In this document: positions 45,008 to 52,648 of the stretch, in pieces | How the letters are laid out: each line of letters begins with the position of its first letter | Numbering within the stretch: the stretch's first letter is position 1 | Source of the DNA: Pseudaquabacterium terrae | GTDB lineage: Bacteria; Pseudomonadota; Gammaproteobacteria; Burkholderiales; Burkholderiaceae_C | NCBI RefSeq assembly: GCF_013266755.1 | Contig: NZ_JABRWJ010000017.1 | Span: forward strand, 1-64,000 | DNA length: 64,000 nucleotides | Reading direction: 5' to 3' | The notes under the pieces: generated by a model | Seen by the model: the letters and a program-made list of their open reading frames with translations, nothing else | Told to the model about the DNA's origin: nothing | The model's database searches: none | Position numbers and translations under genes: made by a program

Positions 45008-45784
45008 ATGGACCTGGGGCTTTCGGGGCGCACGGCGCTCATCACGGGCGCTGGCCGCGGCATCGGCAAGGCAGAGGCGGACGCGCTGGCTGCCGAGGGC
45101 GTCGCCATCGCGATCAACGACATCGACCCGGAGGCTGCGCAGGCGGCTGTCGAGTCGCTGCGCGGCATGGGCGTCAAGGCCTGCGCCTGCATCGGCGATG
45201 TGTCCGATGCCGCGCAGGCGGCCGCGGTGGTCGAACAGGCCGCCGAGCAGCTGGGGCGGCTGGACATCCTGGTCAACAACGCGGGCGCCGGCTGGCGCTA
45301 CATGGGCAAGGTCACCGAGGAGATGTCGGTCGACGACTGGGACAAGATCGTCGACACCCACCTGCGCAGCAGCTTCCTGTGCAGCAAGTACGCGATCCCG
45401 CACATGCGCCGGCGCGGCTTCGGCCGCATCGTCAACACCTCGTCGATCAACTACACCGGCGGCGGCCGCAGCGGCGTTGTCAACTATTCGGCGGCCAAGG
45501 CCGGCGTCGTCGGGCTGACCCGCACGATGGCCAAGGAAGTCGGCCGCCACGGCATCACGGCCAACGCGATCGCACCGGGTTATGTGGAAACGGCGCTGAC
45601 CGAGCGCTTCTCCGACGAGCGCCGCTCGATCATCACCGGCCAGAACCCGATCGGCCGCTACTGCCGTGTCGAGGAGATCGGCGCGCTGGTCGCCTACCTG
45701 TGCTCAGTGCAGGCGTCGTTCATCAATGGCGCGCTGGTACCGCTGGATGGTGGACGCAATGACTTCTATTGGGGCGACCACTGA
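45008..45784 (+). CDS. Short-chain dehydrogenase/reductase
   Basis: This 258-residue NAD(P)-dependent oxidoreductase shows ALITGAGRGIGKAEA as cofactor loop, NNAGAGWRYMG, the catalytic Ser in VNTSSINYTGG, YSAAK active site and a C-terminal SFINGALVPLDGG. It is a classical FabG-like SDR that could interconvert an alcohol and ketone. The ATG 45008 has AAAGGA 8 bp upstream. It is divergent from the esterase-BVMO gene and shares its operator region, so it is probably induced together with it. The next gene converges on it, 16 bp away. Confidence 0.9.
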   Translation: MDLGLSGRTALITGAGRGIGKAEADALAAEGVAIAINDIDPEAAQAAVESLRGMGVKACACIGDVSDAAQAAAVVEQAAEQLGRLDILVNNAGAGWRYMGKVTEEMSVDDWDKIVDTHLRSSFLCSKYAIPHMRRRGFGRIVNTSSINYTGGGRSGVVNYSAAKAGVVGLTRTMAKEVGRHGITANAIAPGYVETALTERFSDERRSIITGQNPIGRYCRVEEIGALVAYLCSVQASFINGALVPLDGGRNDFYWGDH

Positions 45785-45800
45785 GCCAGGCCGGGGCGCC

Positions 45801-46538
45801 TCAGCTGCGGTTGAGGCCCCCGTTGACCTGCAAGGTCTCGCCGGTGATGAAACTCGCGAGCGACGAACACAGGAAGGCGATCGCACCGGCCACCTCGGCC
45901 GGTTGCCCGTGACGGCCCATCGGCGTCTGCGCCATGTACACGGGGCCCCGCACCTCGATCAACTCCACCGCCATGCCGGTGTCGATGATGCCGGGCGACA
46001 CGCAGTTGACACGCGTCTTCGGCGCGAGCTCCATCGACAGGCTGCGCGTGAAGCTGATCACCGCGCCTTTGGAGGCCGAGTAATGCGCGTGCGAATGGCT
46101 GCCGCGGTGCCCCGAGATCGACGCGATGTTGACGATGGAGCTGTTCTCACGCAGGTGCGGGATGCTCGCCTTGCACACCAGGAAGGTGCCGTCGGCATTG
46201 ATGCGCATCACGTCCTGCCATTGGGCCAGGCTCATGTCCTGCACCAGCACCTTGGGGAAGACGCCGGCGGCATGCACCACGTGGTCGACCCCGCCGAAAC
46301 GTCGAGATGCCTGTTCGAACAGGCGCTCGCAATCGGCCGGCTCGGCCACGTTGACCGGCACGCACAGCGTGCGCGCAGGCGCGGCGCCGATGTCGTTGGC
46401 CGTGGCCATCAGCGCCGCTTCGGACAGGTCGGCCAGCACCAGGCTGGCCCCGGCCCCGTACATCAGGCGCGCCGTCTCGCGGGCGATGCCTCCGGCGGCA
46501 CCAGTGATGACAACGGTCTTGTCGGCGAACGAGATCAT
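45801..46538 (-). CDS. Short-chain dehydrogenase/reductase
   Basis: This 245-residue SDR carries VVITGAAGGIARETARLM, where the third position of the usual GxxxGIG reads GGIA, HAAGVFPKVLVQD in the NAG position, NIASISGHRG with the catalytic Ser, YSASK and FITGETLQVNGG. It is a distinct paralogue of the dehydrogenase at 45008. It is divergent from the LysR regulator at 46664; an inverted repeat ATCGAAC/GTTCGAT (46618-46650) lies between them and may be that regulator's site. The substrate is unknown; context suggests an alcohol intermediate of the same pathway. Confidence 0.9.
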   Translation of the reverse strand: MISFADKTVVITGAAGGIARETARLMYGAGASLVLADLSEAALMATANDIGAAPARTLCVPVNVAEPADCERLFEQASRRFGGVDHVVHAAGVFPKVLVQDMSLAQWQDVMRINADGTFLVCKASIPHLRENSSIVNIASISGHRGSHSHAHYSASKGAVISFTRSLSMELAPKTRVNCVSPGIIDTGMAVELIEVRGPVYMAQTPMGRHGQPAEVAGAIAFLCSSLASFITGETLQVNGGLNRS

Positions 46539-46663
46539 GGCAGCTCCAACAACGGATGCGGTCCATCCGTATTGGTCACAGTGTGCCGGCCGGCGCTGGC
46601 GAGTGCCAACGAGAAATATCGAACGACTCCCTTCGCATTTGCTGTTCGATCTCAGGGCCGGCC

Positions 46664-47557
46664 ATGAACATCAAGCAGATCGAGACCTTCGTACGCATCG
46701 TCGAGGTGGGCAGCTTCCAGGCGGCGGCCGGCGCGCTCTACGCATCGCCATCGACCGTCTCGGTGCGGGTGAAGGAACTCGAGCGCTTCATCGGCACCGA
46801 GCTGTTCGACCGCAGCTTCCACCGCGCCCAGCTCACCGCCAAGGGGCATGAGTTCTATGCCCATGCGAGGCAGCTCGTGGACTTCACCACGTCCCTGTCG
46901 CAACAGATGCGCGCCCCGCAGGCGGTGACCGGGCTGGTTCGGCTGGGCGTCGTCGGGGTGGTCACCGACACCTGGCTGCCGCAGTTGGTGCGCTCGCTGC
47001 GCGAGGCCTATCCCGGCGTCACCCTGCGCCTCGACGCCAACCTGACGCGGCTTCTGACGGAACGCGTCTCGGACGGCAAGCTCGACCTGGCGATCGTCGC
47101 CGGCAGCGTCACCGACTCCGAACTCCAGGGCGTCGTGCTGGGTGTCGAGCGCTTCGTCTGGATGACCGGACGCAACGGCCCGCAGGCCCCCGCAGGCGGC
47201 GCACCGATGACGCCGCTCGAGCTGTCGCGCCATCCGGTGCTGGCGTTGAGCGAAGACTCGCACCACCACCCGATCGTGAAGAACTGGTTCCGCGAAGGCG
47301 GGGTCAGCCTGAACCCCTCGGTGTCGTGCAACAACATCAGCGCGCTGGCGGCGCTCACGATGAAAGGCCTGGGCGTCAGCCTGCTGCCGCGCCTGGGCTA
47401 CCGCGAGGCCCTCGCTGCGGGCCGGCTGCTCGAGCTGGCCACCACACCCGCGCTGCCGCAGGTGCAGTTCTCGATCGTCTACCGCAAGGAGCGCGTCCCG
47501 CCGCTGGCCGAGGCGATCACCGCGATGGCGCAGGCGGCCAGCGCTCAGCCCCTGTAG
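46664..47557 (+). CDS. LysR-family transcriptional regulator
   Basis: This 297-residue protein has an N-terminal winged helix-turn-helix (MNIKQIETFVRIVEVGSFQAAAGALYASPSTVSVRVKELE) and a periplasmic-binding-like effector domain from about residue 90 (VRLGVVGVVTDTWLPQLVRSL). It is similar along its length to the regulator at 50519-51403, including the GTWL/DTWL and HHP segments, so the two look like paralogues. The ATG 46664 starts homology directly. It is divergent from the SDR at 45801 and likely controls it. Its 3' end overlaps the convergent IclR gene by 13 bp. Confidence 0.92.
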   Translation: MNIKQIETFVRIVEVGSFQAAAGALYASPSTVSVRVKELERFIGTELFDRSFHRAQLTAKGHEFYAHARQLVDFTTSLSQQMRAPQAVTGLVRLGVVGVVTDTWLPQLVRSLREAYPGVTLRLDANLTRLLTERVSDGKLDLAIVAGSVTDSELQGVVLGVERFVWMTGRNGPQAPAGGAPMTPLELSRHPVLALSEDSHHHPIVKNWFREGGVSLNPSVSCNNISALAALTMKGLGVSLLPRLGYREALAAGRLLELATTPALPQVQFSIVYRKERVPPLAEAITAMAQAASAQPL

Positions 47558-48270
47558 CCCATGGCATGCGAAATCTGCGCGGCCTGCTTCTTGACCGCCG
47601 GCGCGAGTTCGTTGAGCTTTCCGATGCCCAGCCGTTCCAGCGGCCCGGAGATGCCGAGTGCCGCGACCACCTGGTTCAAGCCGTTGAAGACGGTCACGGC
47701 GAGCCCGCCGACCGATTCGCGCCACTCGCCCCGGTTGATCGCATAGCCGACGCGCACGATCCGGGCCAGTTCTTCCTTCAACACCGGCAAGGACGTGATC
47801 GTGGCGGGCGTGTGGCGCTGCATTTCGCTGGCGTAGCGCTCGAGGTAGCCGTCGGGCTGGTAGGCCAGCATGGCCTTGCCGGTGGCCACCGCGTACGCCG
47901 GCGCGCGCCCGCCGATGGCGGTGTACGACCGCACGGGTTGCGGGCTGTCGATCTTGTCGATGTAGACGACCGAAAAGCCTTCGAGGACCGACAGGTGCAC
48001 CGTCTCGCCGGTCTCGTCGGCCAGCGTCCGCATGAACGGCGGCGCGAAGGTCCGCACATCGAAACGCGACAACTGCTTGGTGCCCATTTCGAACAGCTTC
48101 ATCGTCGGATAGTAGCTGCCGTTGGCCTCGTTCTTCGCGAGGTAGTGCGCATGCGCCAGCGTCTGCAGCGTGCGGTGAACGTTGCTCTTGGTGAGCTTCA
48201 GATCATGGGACAACTCTTCGATGGTTCGGGCGCGCCCCTCTTGCTCGACGATGGCCTCGAGCACGGCCAA
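47545..48270 (-). CDS. IclR-family regulator with unclear start codon
   Basis: The protein has an N-terminal winged helix (TIEELSHDLKLTKSNVHRTLQTL) and a C-terminal IclR effector domain (YVAT-type segments: VVYIDKIDSPQPVRSYTAIGGRAPAYAVATGKAMLA and a final VVAALGISGP). Coordinates use the TTG at 48270, but conserved sequence continues upstream as IDKTLLKG, and a perfect AGGAGG lies at 48299-48304. Between that site and the TTG no ATG, GTG or TTG is in frame; the codons at the correct distance are ATC at 48297 and 48294. Either an ATC start is used or the start codon mutated. It is a candidate regulator of the catabolic block. Confidence 0.88.
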   Translation of the reverse strand: MAVLEAIVEQEGRARTIEELSHDLKLTKSNVHRTLQTLAHAHYLAKNEANGSYYPTMKLFEMGTKQLSRFDVRTFAPPFMRTLADETGETVHLSVLEGFSVVYIDKIDSPQPVRSYTAIGGRAPAYAVATGKAMLAYQPDGYLERYASEMQRHTPATITSLPVLKEELARIVRVGYAINRGEWRESVGGLAVTVFNGLNQVVAALGISGPLERLGIGKLNELAPAVKKQAAQISHAMGYRG

Positions 48271-48321
48271 ACCCTTGAGCAGCGTCTTGTCGATGATGTC
48301 CTCCTGTGTTGATCAGGCGTC

Positions 48322-48340
48322 CATGTGCCCGTATCACATG
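48322..48340. promoter_or_regulatory. Inverted repeat upstream of the IclR gene
   Basis: CATGTG (48322-48327) and CACATG (48335-48340) form an inverted repeat with a 7-bp spacer, about 30 bp before the IclR ribosome site. It overlaps a TATCA/TGATA pair at 48332-48343. Position suggests autoregulation. It does not match the shared TATCCCA operator. Confidence 0.35.
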
Positions 48341-48398
48341 ATAAGACGTTGCGACAAAGAAATGGTCCGAATCAATCGATGCGCGAGGGCCCCATGCA

Positions 48399-49466
48399 TC
48401 ACCCATTGCGAGTCAGCGCGAACCCCAGCACCAGCAGCGCCAGCCACAGGGTCTCGACGAGGATCAAGACCATCGGTCGCCAGCCGGCGCGTGCGAGTTG
48501 CTGGAACGAGGTCTTCATGCCCAGCGCCGCGATGGCCACGACGAGGCTCGCACGCGAGACGTCGTTCAAGCCGTGCTGCACGACGGCCGGCAACGCCCCC
48601 GCCGAGTTCAGCGCCACCATCGCGACGAACAGCCACAGGAACCACGGCACGAGCGGCTGTCGTGCGGACCGCCTGCCTTGCGCGTGCTCTCGTTCGGCAT
48701 GAAGCCGCGCCTGCTTGAAGGCCGCCGCGACCACCACCACGACGACGGTCAGCATCGCGACCCGGAAGAGCTTGACGACGGTGGCGATGTCGGCCGTTTC
48801 GGGGCCGAGGATGTAGCCTGCGCCGACCACCTGCGCGACGTCGTGGATCGTCCCCCCCAGGAACAGGCCGGCCAGTTGCGGCGACAGGTGCAGCGCCTTC
48901 GCCACCATCGGGTACAGCACCATGGCCACGGTCGACAACACCGTGACCGTGACGACGACCATCAGCGTGAAGCGGTCCCCTTCCTTCTCGCGCGGCAGCA
49001 CCGCCGAGATCGCCAACGCAGCCGATGCGCCGCAGATGGCCACCGAGCCGCCGGACAGCACGCTCTGCGCGCGGGTCAGTCCCAGCCGCCGGCCCAGCAG
49101 CGTGCCGACGGCCATCGTCGTGACGACCCCCACGACGACGATCAGCGCTGTGCTCCATCCCAGGTCCCCGATCTGGTCGAGCGTGATGCGGGCCCCCAGC
49201 AGGCCCACTCCGAGGCGCAGCAGCCCGCGCGAGCAGAACTCGATTCCCGGCTTCGTCCTCGGCTCGTGGCTGAGGTAGTTGAAGGCAACGCCGAAGAACA
49301 GCGCGTACAGGAACTGCGGTCCACCGTGCAGCGTGGCCACGAAGGTGGCGGCCAGGGCGATCAGGCCGGACAACCCCGTGCCGGGGATGCACCGGACGAG
49401 GTCGAGCAGGCGCGAGTGCGCTCGCCTGGCTTGTGCTCGGGATTCGGCAGCGGTCGGGATGTACAT
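48399..49466 (-). CDS. yeiH: YeiH-family putative sulfate/sulfonate exporter
   Basis: This 355-residue inner-membrane protein has about ten hydrophobic segments and the conserved segments of the UPF0324/YeiH family: RGLLRLGVGLLGARITLDQI, GGSVAICGASAALAISAVLP and GLFLGGTIHDVAQVVGAGY. Members are annotated as putative sulfate or sulfonate exporters. The ATG 49466 lacks an obvious ribosome site. It is divergent from a LysR gene, the common YeiE-YeiH arrangement. The long open frame upstream overlaps the LysR gene and is ignored. Its link to the surrounding catabolic genes is unclear. Confidence 0.88.
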   Translation of the reverse strand: MYIPTAAESRAQARRAHSRLLDLVRCIPGTGLSGLIALAATFVATLHGGPQFLYALFFGVAFNYLSHEPRTKPGIEFCSRGLLRLGVGLLGARITLDQIGDLGWSTALIVVVGVVTTMAVGTLLGRRLGLTRAQSVLSGGSVAICGASAALAISAVLPREKEGDRFTLMVVVTVTVLSTVAMVLYPMVAKALHLSPQLAGLFLGGTIHDVAQVVGAGYILGPETADIATVVKLFRVAMLTVVVVVVAAAFKQARLHAEREHAQGRRSARQPLVPWFLWLFVAMVALNSAGALPAVVQHGLNDVSRASLVVAIAALGMKTSFQQLARAGWRPMVLILVETLWLALLVLGFALTRNG

Positions 49467-49547
49467 GATGCAAGGGCCGGGACGGGTAGGGTCGCCCACA
49501 TCATCAACGCGCCAGAGTGAACTGAAAATCGCATAATTCGCATAGTC

Positions 49548-50450
49548 ATGAACATCAAAACCGATCAGCGACTTCGCATCACGCTGCGCCAGCTGGAAGT
49601 CTTCGCCGCCACGGTCCGCGCCGGCTCCACACGAGCCGCCGCCGGCAGGGTCGCCCGATCGCAATCCGCGGCCAGCAACGCGCTGGCGGAACTCGAGGCG
49701 ACGCTCGGTCACACGCTGTTCGACCGCATCGGGCGCCGCCTCGTGCTCAACGAGAACGGCCAGGCCTTGCTGCCGCACACGATCTCGCTGCTCGAGCAGG
49801 CGGTCGAAGTGGAGGCGCTGCTCAATGCCGAGCACCAGGCGCCGCTGCGCATGGCATCCAGCTTCACGATCGGCGAGTACCTGCTGCCCGGGCTGATCGC
49901 GCAATGGAAGCTGCAGCGGCCGCAGGCTCAGGTCCGCCTGGACATCGCCAATACGCGTGAGGTGCTGGAGGCGGTGGCGACCTTCGATGTCGACCTCGGC
50001 TTCATCGAAGGCACCGGGTCGCATCCCGACCTGCTCGTACGGCGCTGGCGGCCCGACGAGCTGGTCGCCGTCGCCGCCGCCGGGCACACATTCGGCCGCC
50101 GCGGCGCCAGCGCGAAGCAGCTGGCGCAGGCGACGTGGATCCTGCGCGAGCGTGGCTCGGGCACGCGGGAGGTGTCGGACCGCTGGTTGACCACGCACCT
50201 CGGGCGGGCGCCGGTGGGTCTCGAGCTGGGCAGCAACGAAGCCGTCAAGCGCGCCGTCGCCGCCGGGCTCGGCATTGGCTTCCTGTCGCGCCATGCGGTG
50301 ACGGACGCGGTGCAGCAGGGTTGGCTCGTGGAGCTCAAGACGCCTTTCCCGCCGATGCGCCGCATGCTCGCGGTGGTGGTGCATCGGTCCAGGCGCCTCG
50401 GTTCGGTGGCCCAAGGCTTCCTGCAGCACTGCCTGGCCAGCACGGGCTGA
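49548..50450 (+). CDS. LysR-family regulator, YeiE-like
   Basis: This 300-residue regulator has an N-terminal winged helix (ITLRQLEVFAATVRAGSTRAAAGRVARSQSAASNALAELE) and a CysB/YeiE-like effector domain (ASSFTIGEYLLPGLIAQWKLQRPQAQVRLDIAN). LRQLEVF with SQSAASNALAELE is typical of the YeiE branch, whose members activate the neighbouring yeiH. The 81-bp divergent spacer to yeiH is AT-rich and contains the shared promoter region. It ends convergent to another LysR gene 68 bp away. Confidence 0.92.
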   Translation: MNIKTDQRLRITLRQLEVFAATVRAGSTRAAAGRVARSQSAASNALAELEATLGHTLFDRIGRRLVLNENGQALLPHTISLLEQAVEVEALLNAEHQAPLRMASSFTIGEYLLPGLIAQWKLQRPQAQVRLDIANTREVLEAVATFDVDLGFIEGTGSHPDLLVRRWRPDELVAVAAAGHTFGRRGASAKQLAQATWILRERGSGTREVSDRWLTTHLGRAPVGLELGSNEAVKRAVAAGLGIGFLSRHAVTDAVQQGWLVELKTPFPPMRRMLAVVVHRSRRLGSVAQGFLQHCLASTG

Positions 50451-50484
50451 CCCTGGCCTGACCTGCCCCTTGTGCAGGCCGTGA

Positions 50485-50504
50485 TGCGCCGGCCTGGCGG
50501 CGCA
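50485..50504. terminator. Hairpin between two convergent LysR genes
   Basis: TGCGCCG and CGGCGCA form a perfect 7-bp stem with a 6-base loop in the 68-bp gap between convergent genes. The position suits a bidirectional terminator, but no T tract flanks it on either side. Confidence 0.35.
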
Positions 50505-50518
50505 GGATCAGCCTCTGG

Positions 50519-51403
50519 TCAGCCCCTGCCGCGCCGCACCGCCTGCACCGCCTCGCGCACCACGGCAGCGAAGCCGGTGCGGCGCTCCAGCGCCGATACC
50601 AGCGTGAGCTCGACGCCGGGAATCTCCGGCAGGGTCTGCAGCACCTCGAGCCGACCGAGCGAGATCTCCGGCCCGAAGTGATCGGCGGGCAGCAACCCCA
50701 CGCCCAGCCGCTGCATCACCAGCCGGGCGATGAGGTCCATGCTGTTGCAGGTGAGCGCCGGCCGGAAACGCAGGCCGGCGGCCTTGAACCACGCGGTGAG
50801 CACCGGGTGGTGGTACGACTGCGGTGGAAAGGCCACGATCGGCCATTCGGCGAGTTCCTGCGGCCCGAGCGGCCGGCGCGGCACCTCAAGCGCCGGGCTG
50901 GCCATCCAGACGAAGCGGTCCTCGCCGACCACGTCGCTGTGCAGGGCCTCGTCGGCGATGCGTCCGGCGACGATCGCCACGTCCAGGTGCCCGGCCTTCA
51001 GGCGCTGGGCCAGCACCTTGGTCAGCGCCACCTCCACCGCCAGTTCCAGCGCCGGATGGCGCGCGCGCAGCTCGGCGATCAGCGCGCTGAGCCACGTGCC
51101 GGCGACCAAGCCGACCGCGCCGAGCCGCAGCGTGCCGGTGAGCGAGCCGCGGTCGCCGAGCCGGTCGCGCAGCTGGTCCAGCAAGGTGACGATCTGCTGT
51201 GACATGTCGTAGAGCTGCCATCCCTTCGGTGTCAGCCGGGCGCGGTGCGCACTGCGATCGAACAGCCCGACACCGAAGTAGTGCTCCAGGTCCTTCATCC
51301 GCGTCGACACCGTCGACTGGGTGGTGTGCAGCGCCTCGGCGGCAGCGGCGAAGCTGCCCTTGTCCACGATCTGCAGGAAGGTCTCGAGGTGCTTGAGGTT
51401 CAT
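50519..51403 (-). CDS. LysR-family transcriptional regulator
   Basis: This 294-residue protein starts MNLKHLETFLQIVDKGSFAAAAEALHTTQSTVSTRMKDLE, a standard LysR helix-turn-helix, followed by an effector domain with LRLGAVGLVAGTWLSALIAEL. It resembles the regulator at 46664 throughout. Homology begins at ATG 51403; the frame is open 48 bp further. It is divergent from the TauD-type dioxygenase (147-bp spacer), the likely target. The spacer contains no copy of the TATCCCA operator. Confidence 0.92.
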   Translation of the reverse strand: MNLKHLETFLQIVDKGSFAAAAEALHTTQSTVSTRMKDLEHYFGVGLFDRSAHRARLTPKGWQLYDMSQQIVTLLDQLRDRLGDRGSLTGTLRLGAVGLVAGTWLSALIAELRARHPALELAVEVALTKVLAQRLKAGHLDVAIVAGRIADEALHSDVVGEDRFVWMASPALEVPRRPLGPQELAEWPIVAFPPQSYHHPVLTAWFKAAGLRFRPALTCNSMDLIARLVMQRLGVGLLPADHFGPEISLGRLEVLQTLPEIPGVELTLVSALERRTGFAAVVREAVQAVRRGRG

Positions 51404-51550
51404 GGCGCAATGCCTCTGTGCCGGCTTAGGCGCGGGCGTCTTCATCGCCATGCGCGATGGAAACCGATCGCCCGATCTCGCCGACGCCGCGGCGAGCGCT
51501 TCCTACACTGGACCGCATCGGCAGACATCCGGCATCCACCGGGAGCAGAC

Positions 51551-52564
51551 ATGGGCAGCAGCCAAGGCATTTTGAACGAGACGGCGCACCGCAGCGCCTC
51601 GGACATCCCGCGCGCGCCGCTGGCCGGCCGCGTAGCGTGGGAGAGTGCGAGCTTGAAGCCGGACGACGGCATCATCACGCTGCCCGACGCCGCGCGCCGC
51701 GAGATCGACGCGGTGGTCGCCGTGCTGCGCGACAACCCGCTGGCCCTCGAGATGCTCGAGCCCGACGCGTTCCGGCTCGACGCCTGCCGGCGCCTGATGG
51801 CCACGGTGCGCGAGACGCTGCGCGACGGCGTCGGCTTCGTCATCATCGACAGGCTGCCGATGGACGTGTACTCGAAGGAGGACGCCAAGGCGGCGTACTG
51901 GCTGCTGTCGCAGCTGGTGTCGCGGCCGGTGGCGCAGAGCTGGGACGGCAAGCTCGTCTACGACGTGCGCGACCTCGGCAAGCCGCCGGGCAACGGCGTG
52001 CGGCCCGACGTGACGAACGCCGAGCAGAACTTCCACACCGACAACAGCTACAACCTGTGCGCGCCCGACTACGTGGCGCTGCTGTGCCTGCGGCCGGCCA
52101 AGGAAGGCGGCATCAGCAGCATCGTGAGCTTCCACTCGGTCTACAACGAGATGCTGCGCAAGCATCCGCAGCTCATCGACCGGCTCTTCGCGCCCTATCT
52201 GTTCGACCGCAACCGAGAGCACGCGCCCGACGCGCCGCCGGTGATCAGCCATCCCCTGATGCAGGTGGTGGACGGGCGCCTGAGCTGCCGGCTGTCGCAT
52301 CGCCACGTGATCAACGGCTACCGGATGGCGGGCATCGAGCTCGACCGGCTGGGCGAGGATGCGCTCGAGACGCTGGAGCAGACGATGCGCGAAGCGCGCT
52401 TCGCCCGTGAGTTCTTCTTCGAGCCGGGACAGATCCAGATCGTCGACAACCGGCGCCTGGGGCACCGGCGCACCGGCTACGTCGATTTCACGCAGGAGGA
52501 TCGCAAGCGGCACCTGGTGCGCCTGTGGCTGCGCCAGGCCGGCCGGCGCTTCTATAACGGCTGA
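51551..52564 (+). CDS. TauD/TfdA-family Fe(II)/2-oxoglutarate dioxygenase
   Basis: This 337-residue enzyme has the two-His-one-carboxylate metal site: HTD at residues 162-164 (NFHTDNSYNL) and a distal His near 305 in RRLGHRRTGYVDF, with the following Arg expected to bind 2-oxoglutarate. SFHSVYNEMLRKHP is a clavaminate-synthase-like segment. Such enzymes hydroxylate a C-H bond next to a carboxylate, sulfonate or amine, often releasing an aldehyde. The ATG 51551 has GGAG 6 bp upstream. Its divergent LysR regulator supports inducible expression. The substrate is not predictable; taurine is possible but the family is broad. Confidence 0.87.
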   Translation: MGSSQGILNETAHRSASDIPRAPLAGRVAWESASLKPDDGIITLPDAARREIDAVVAVLRDNPLALEMLEPDAFRLDACRRLMATVRETLRDGVGFVIIDRLPMDVYSKEDAKAAYWLLSQLVSRPVAQSWDGKLVYDVRDLGKPPGNGVRPDVTNAEQNFHTDNSYNLCAPDYVALLCLRPAKEGGISSIVSFHSVYNEMLRKHPQLIDRLFAPYLFDRNREHAPDAPPVISHPLMQVVDGRLSCRLSHRHVINGYRMAGIELDRLGEDALETLEQTMREARFAREFFFEPGQIQIVDNRRLGHRRTGYVDFTQEDRKRHLVRLWLRQAGRRFYNG

Positions 52565-52583
52565 AGGCAGCGGCCACGGCGGC

Positions 52584-52640
52584 GCGGCGCCCCTCGCGGC
52601 GCCCCTCGCGGCGCCCCTCGCGGCGCCCTCACGGCGCCCC
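52584..52640. repeat. 12-bp tandem repeat between convergent genes
   Basis: Three exact copies of GCGGCGCCCCTC (52584-52619) are followed by an 11-base copy lacking one C and a partial fifth copy. The array fills most of the 84-bp gap between the dioxygenase and the convergent acyl-CoA ligase gene. Each unit contains GGCGCC, so the array can fold into GC-rich hairpins. Confidence 0.85.
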
Positions 52641-52648
52641 ACCGCCGG

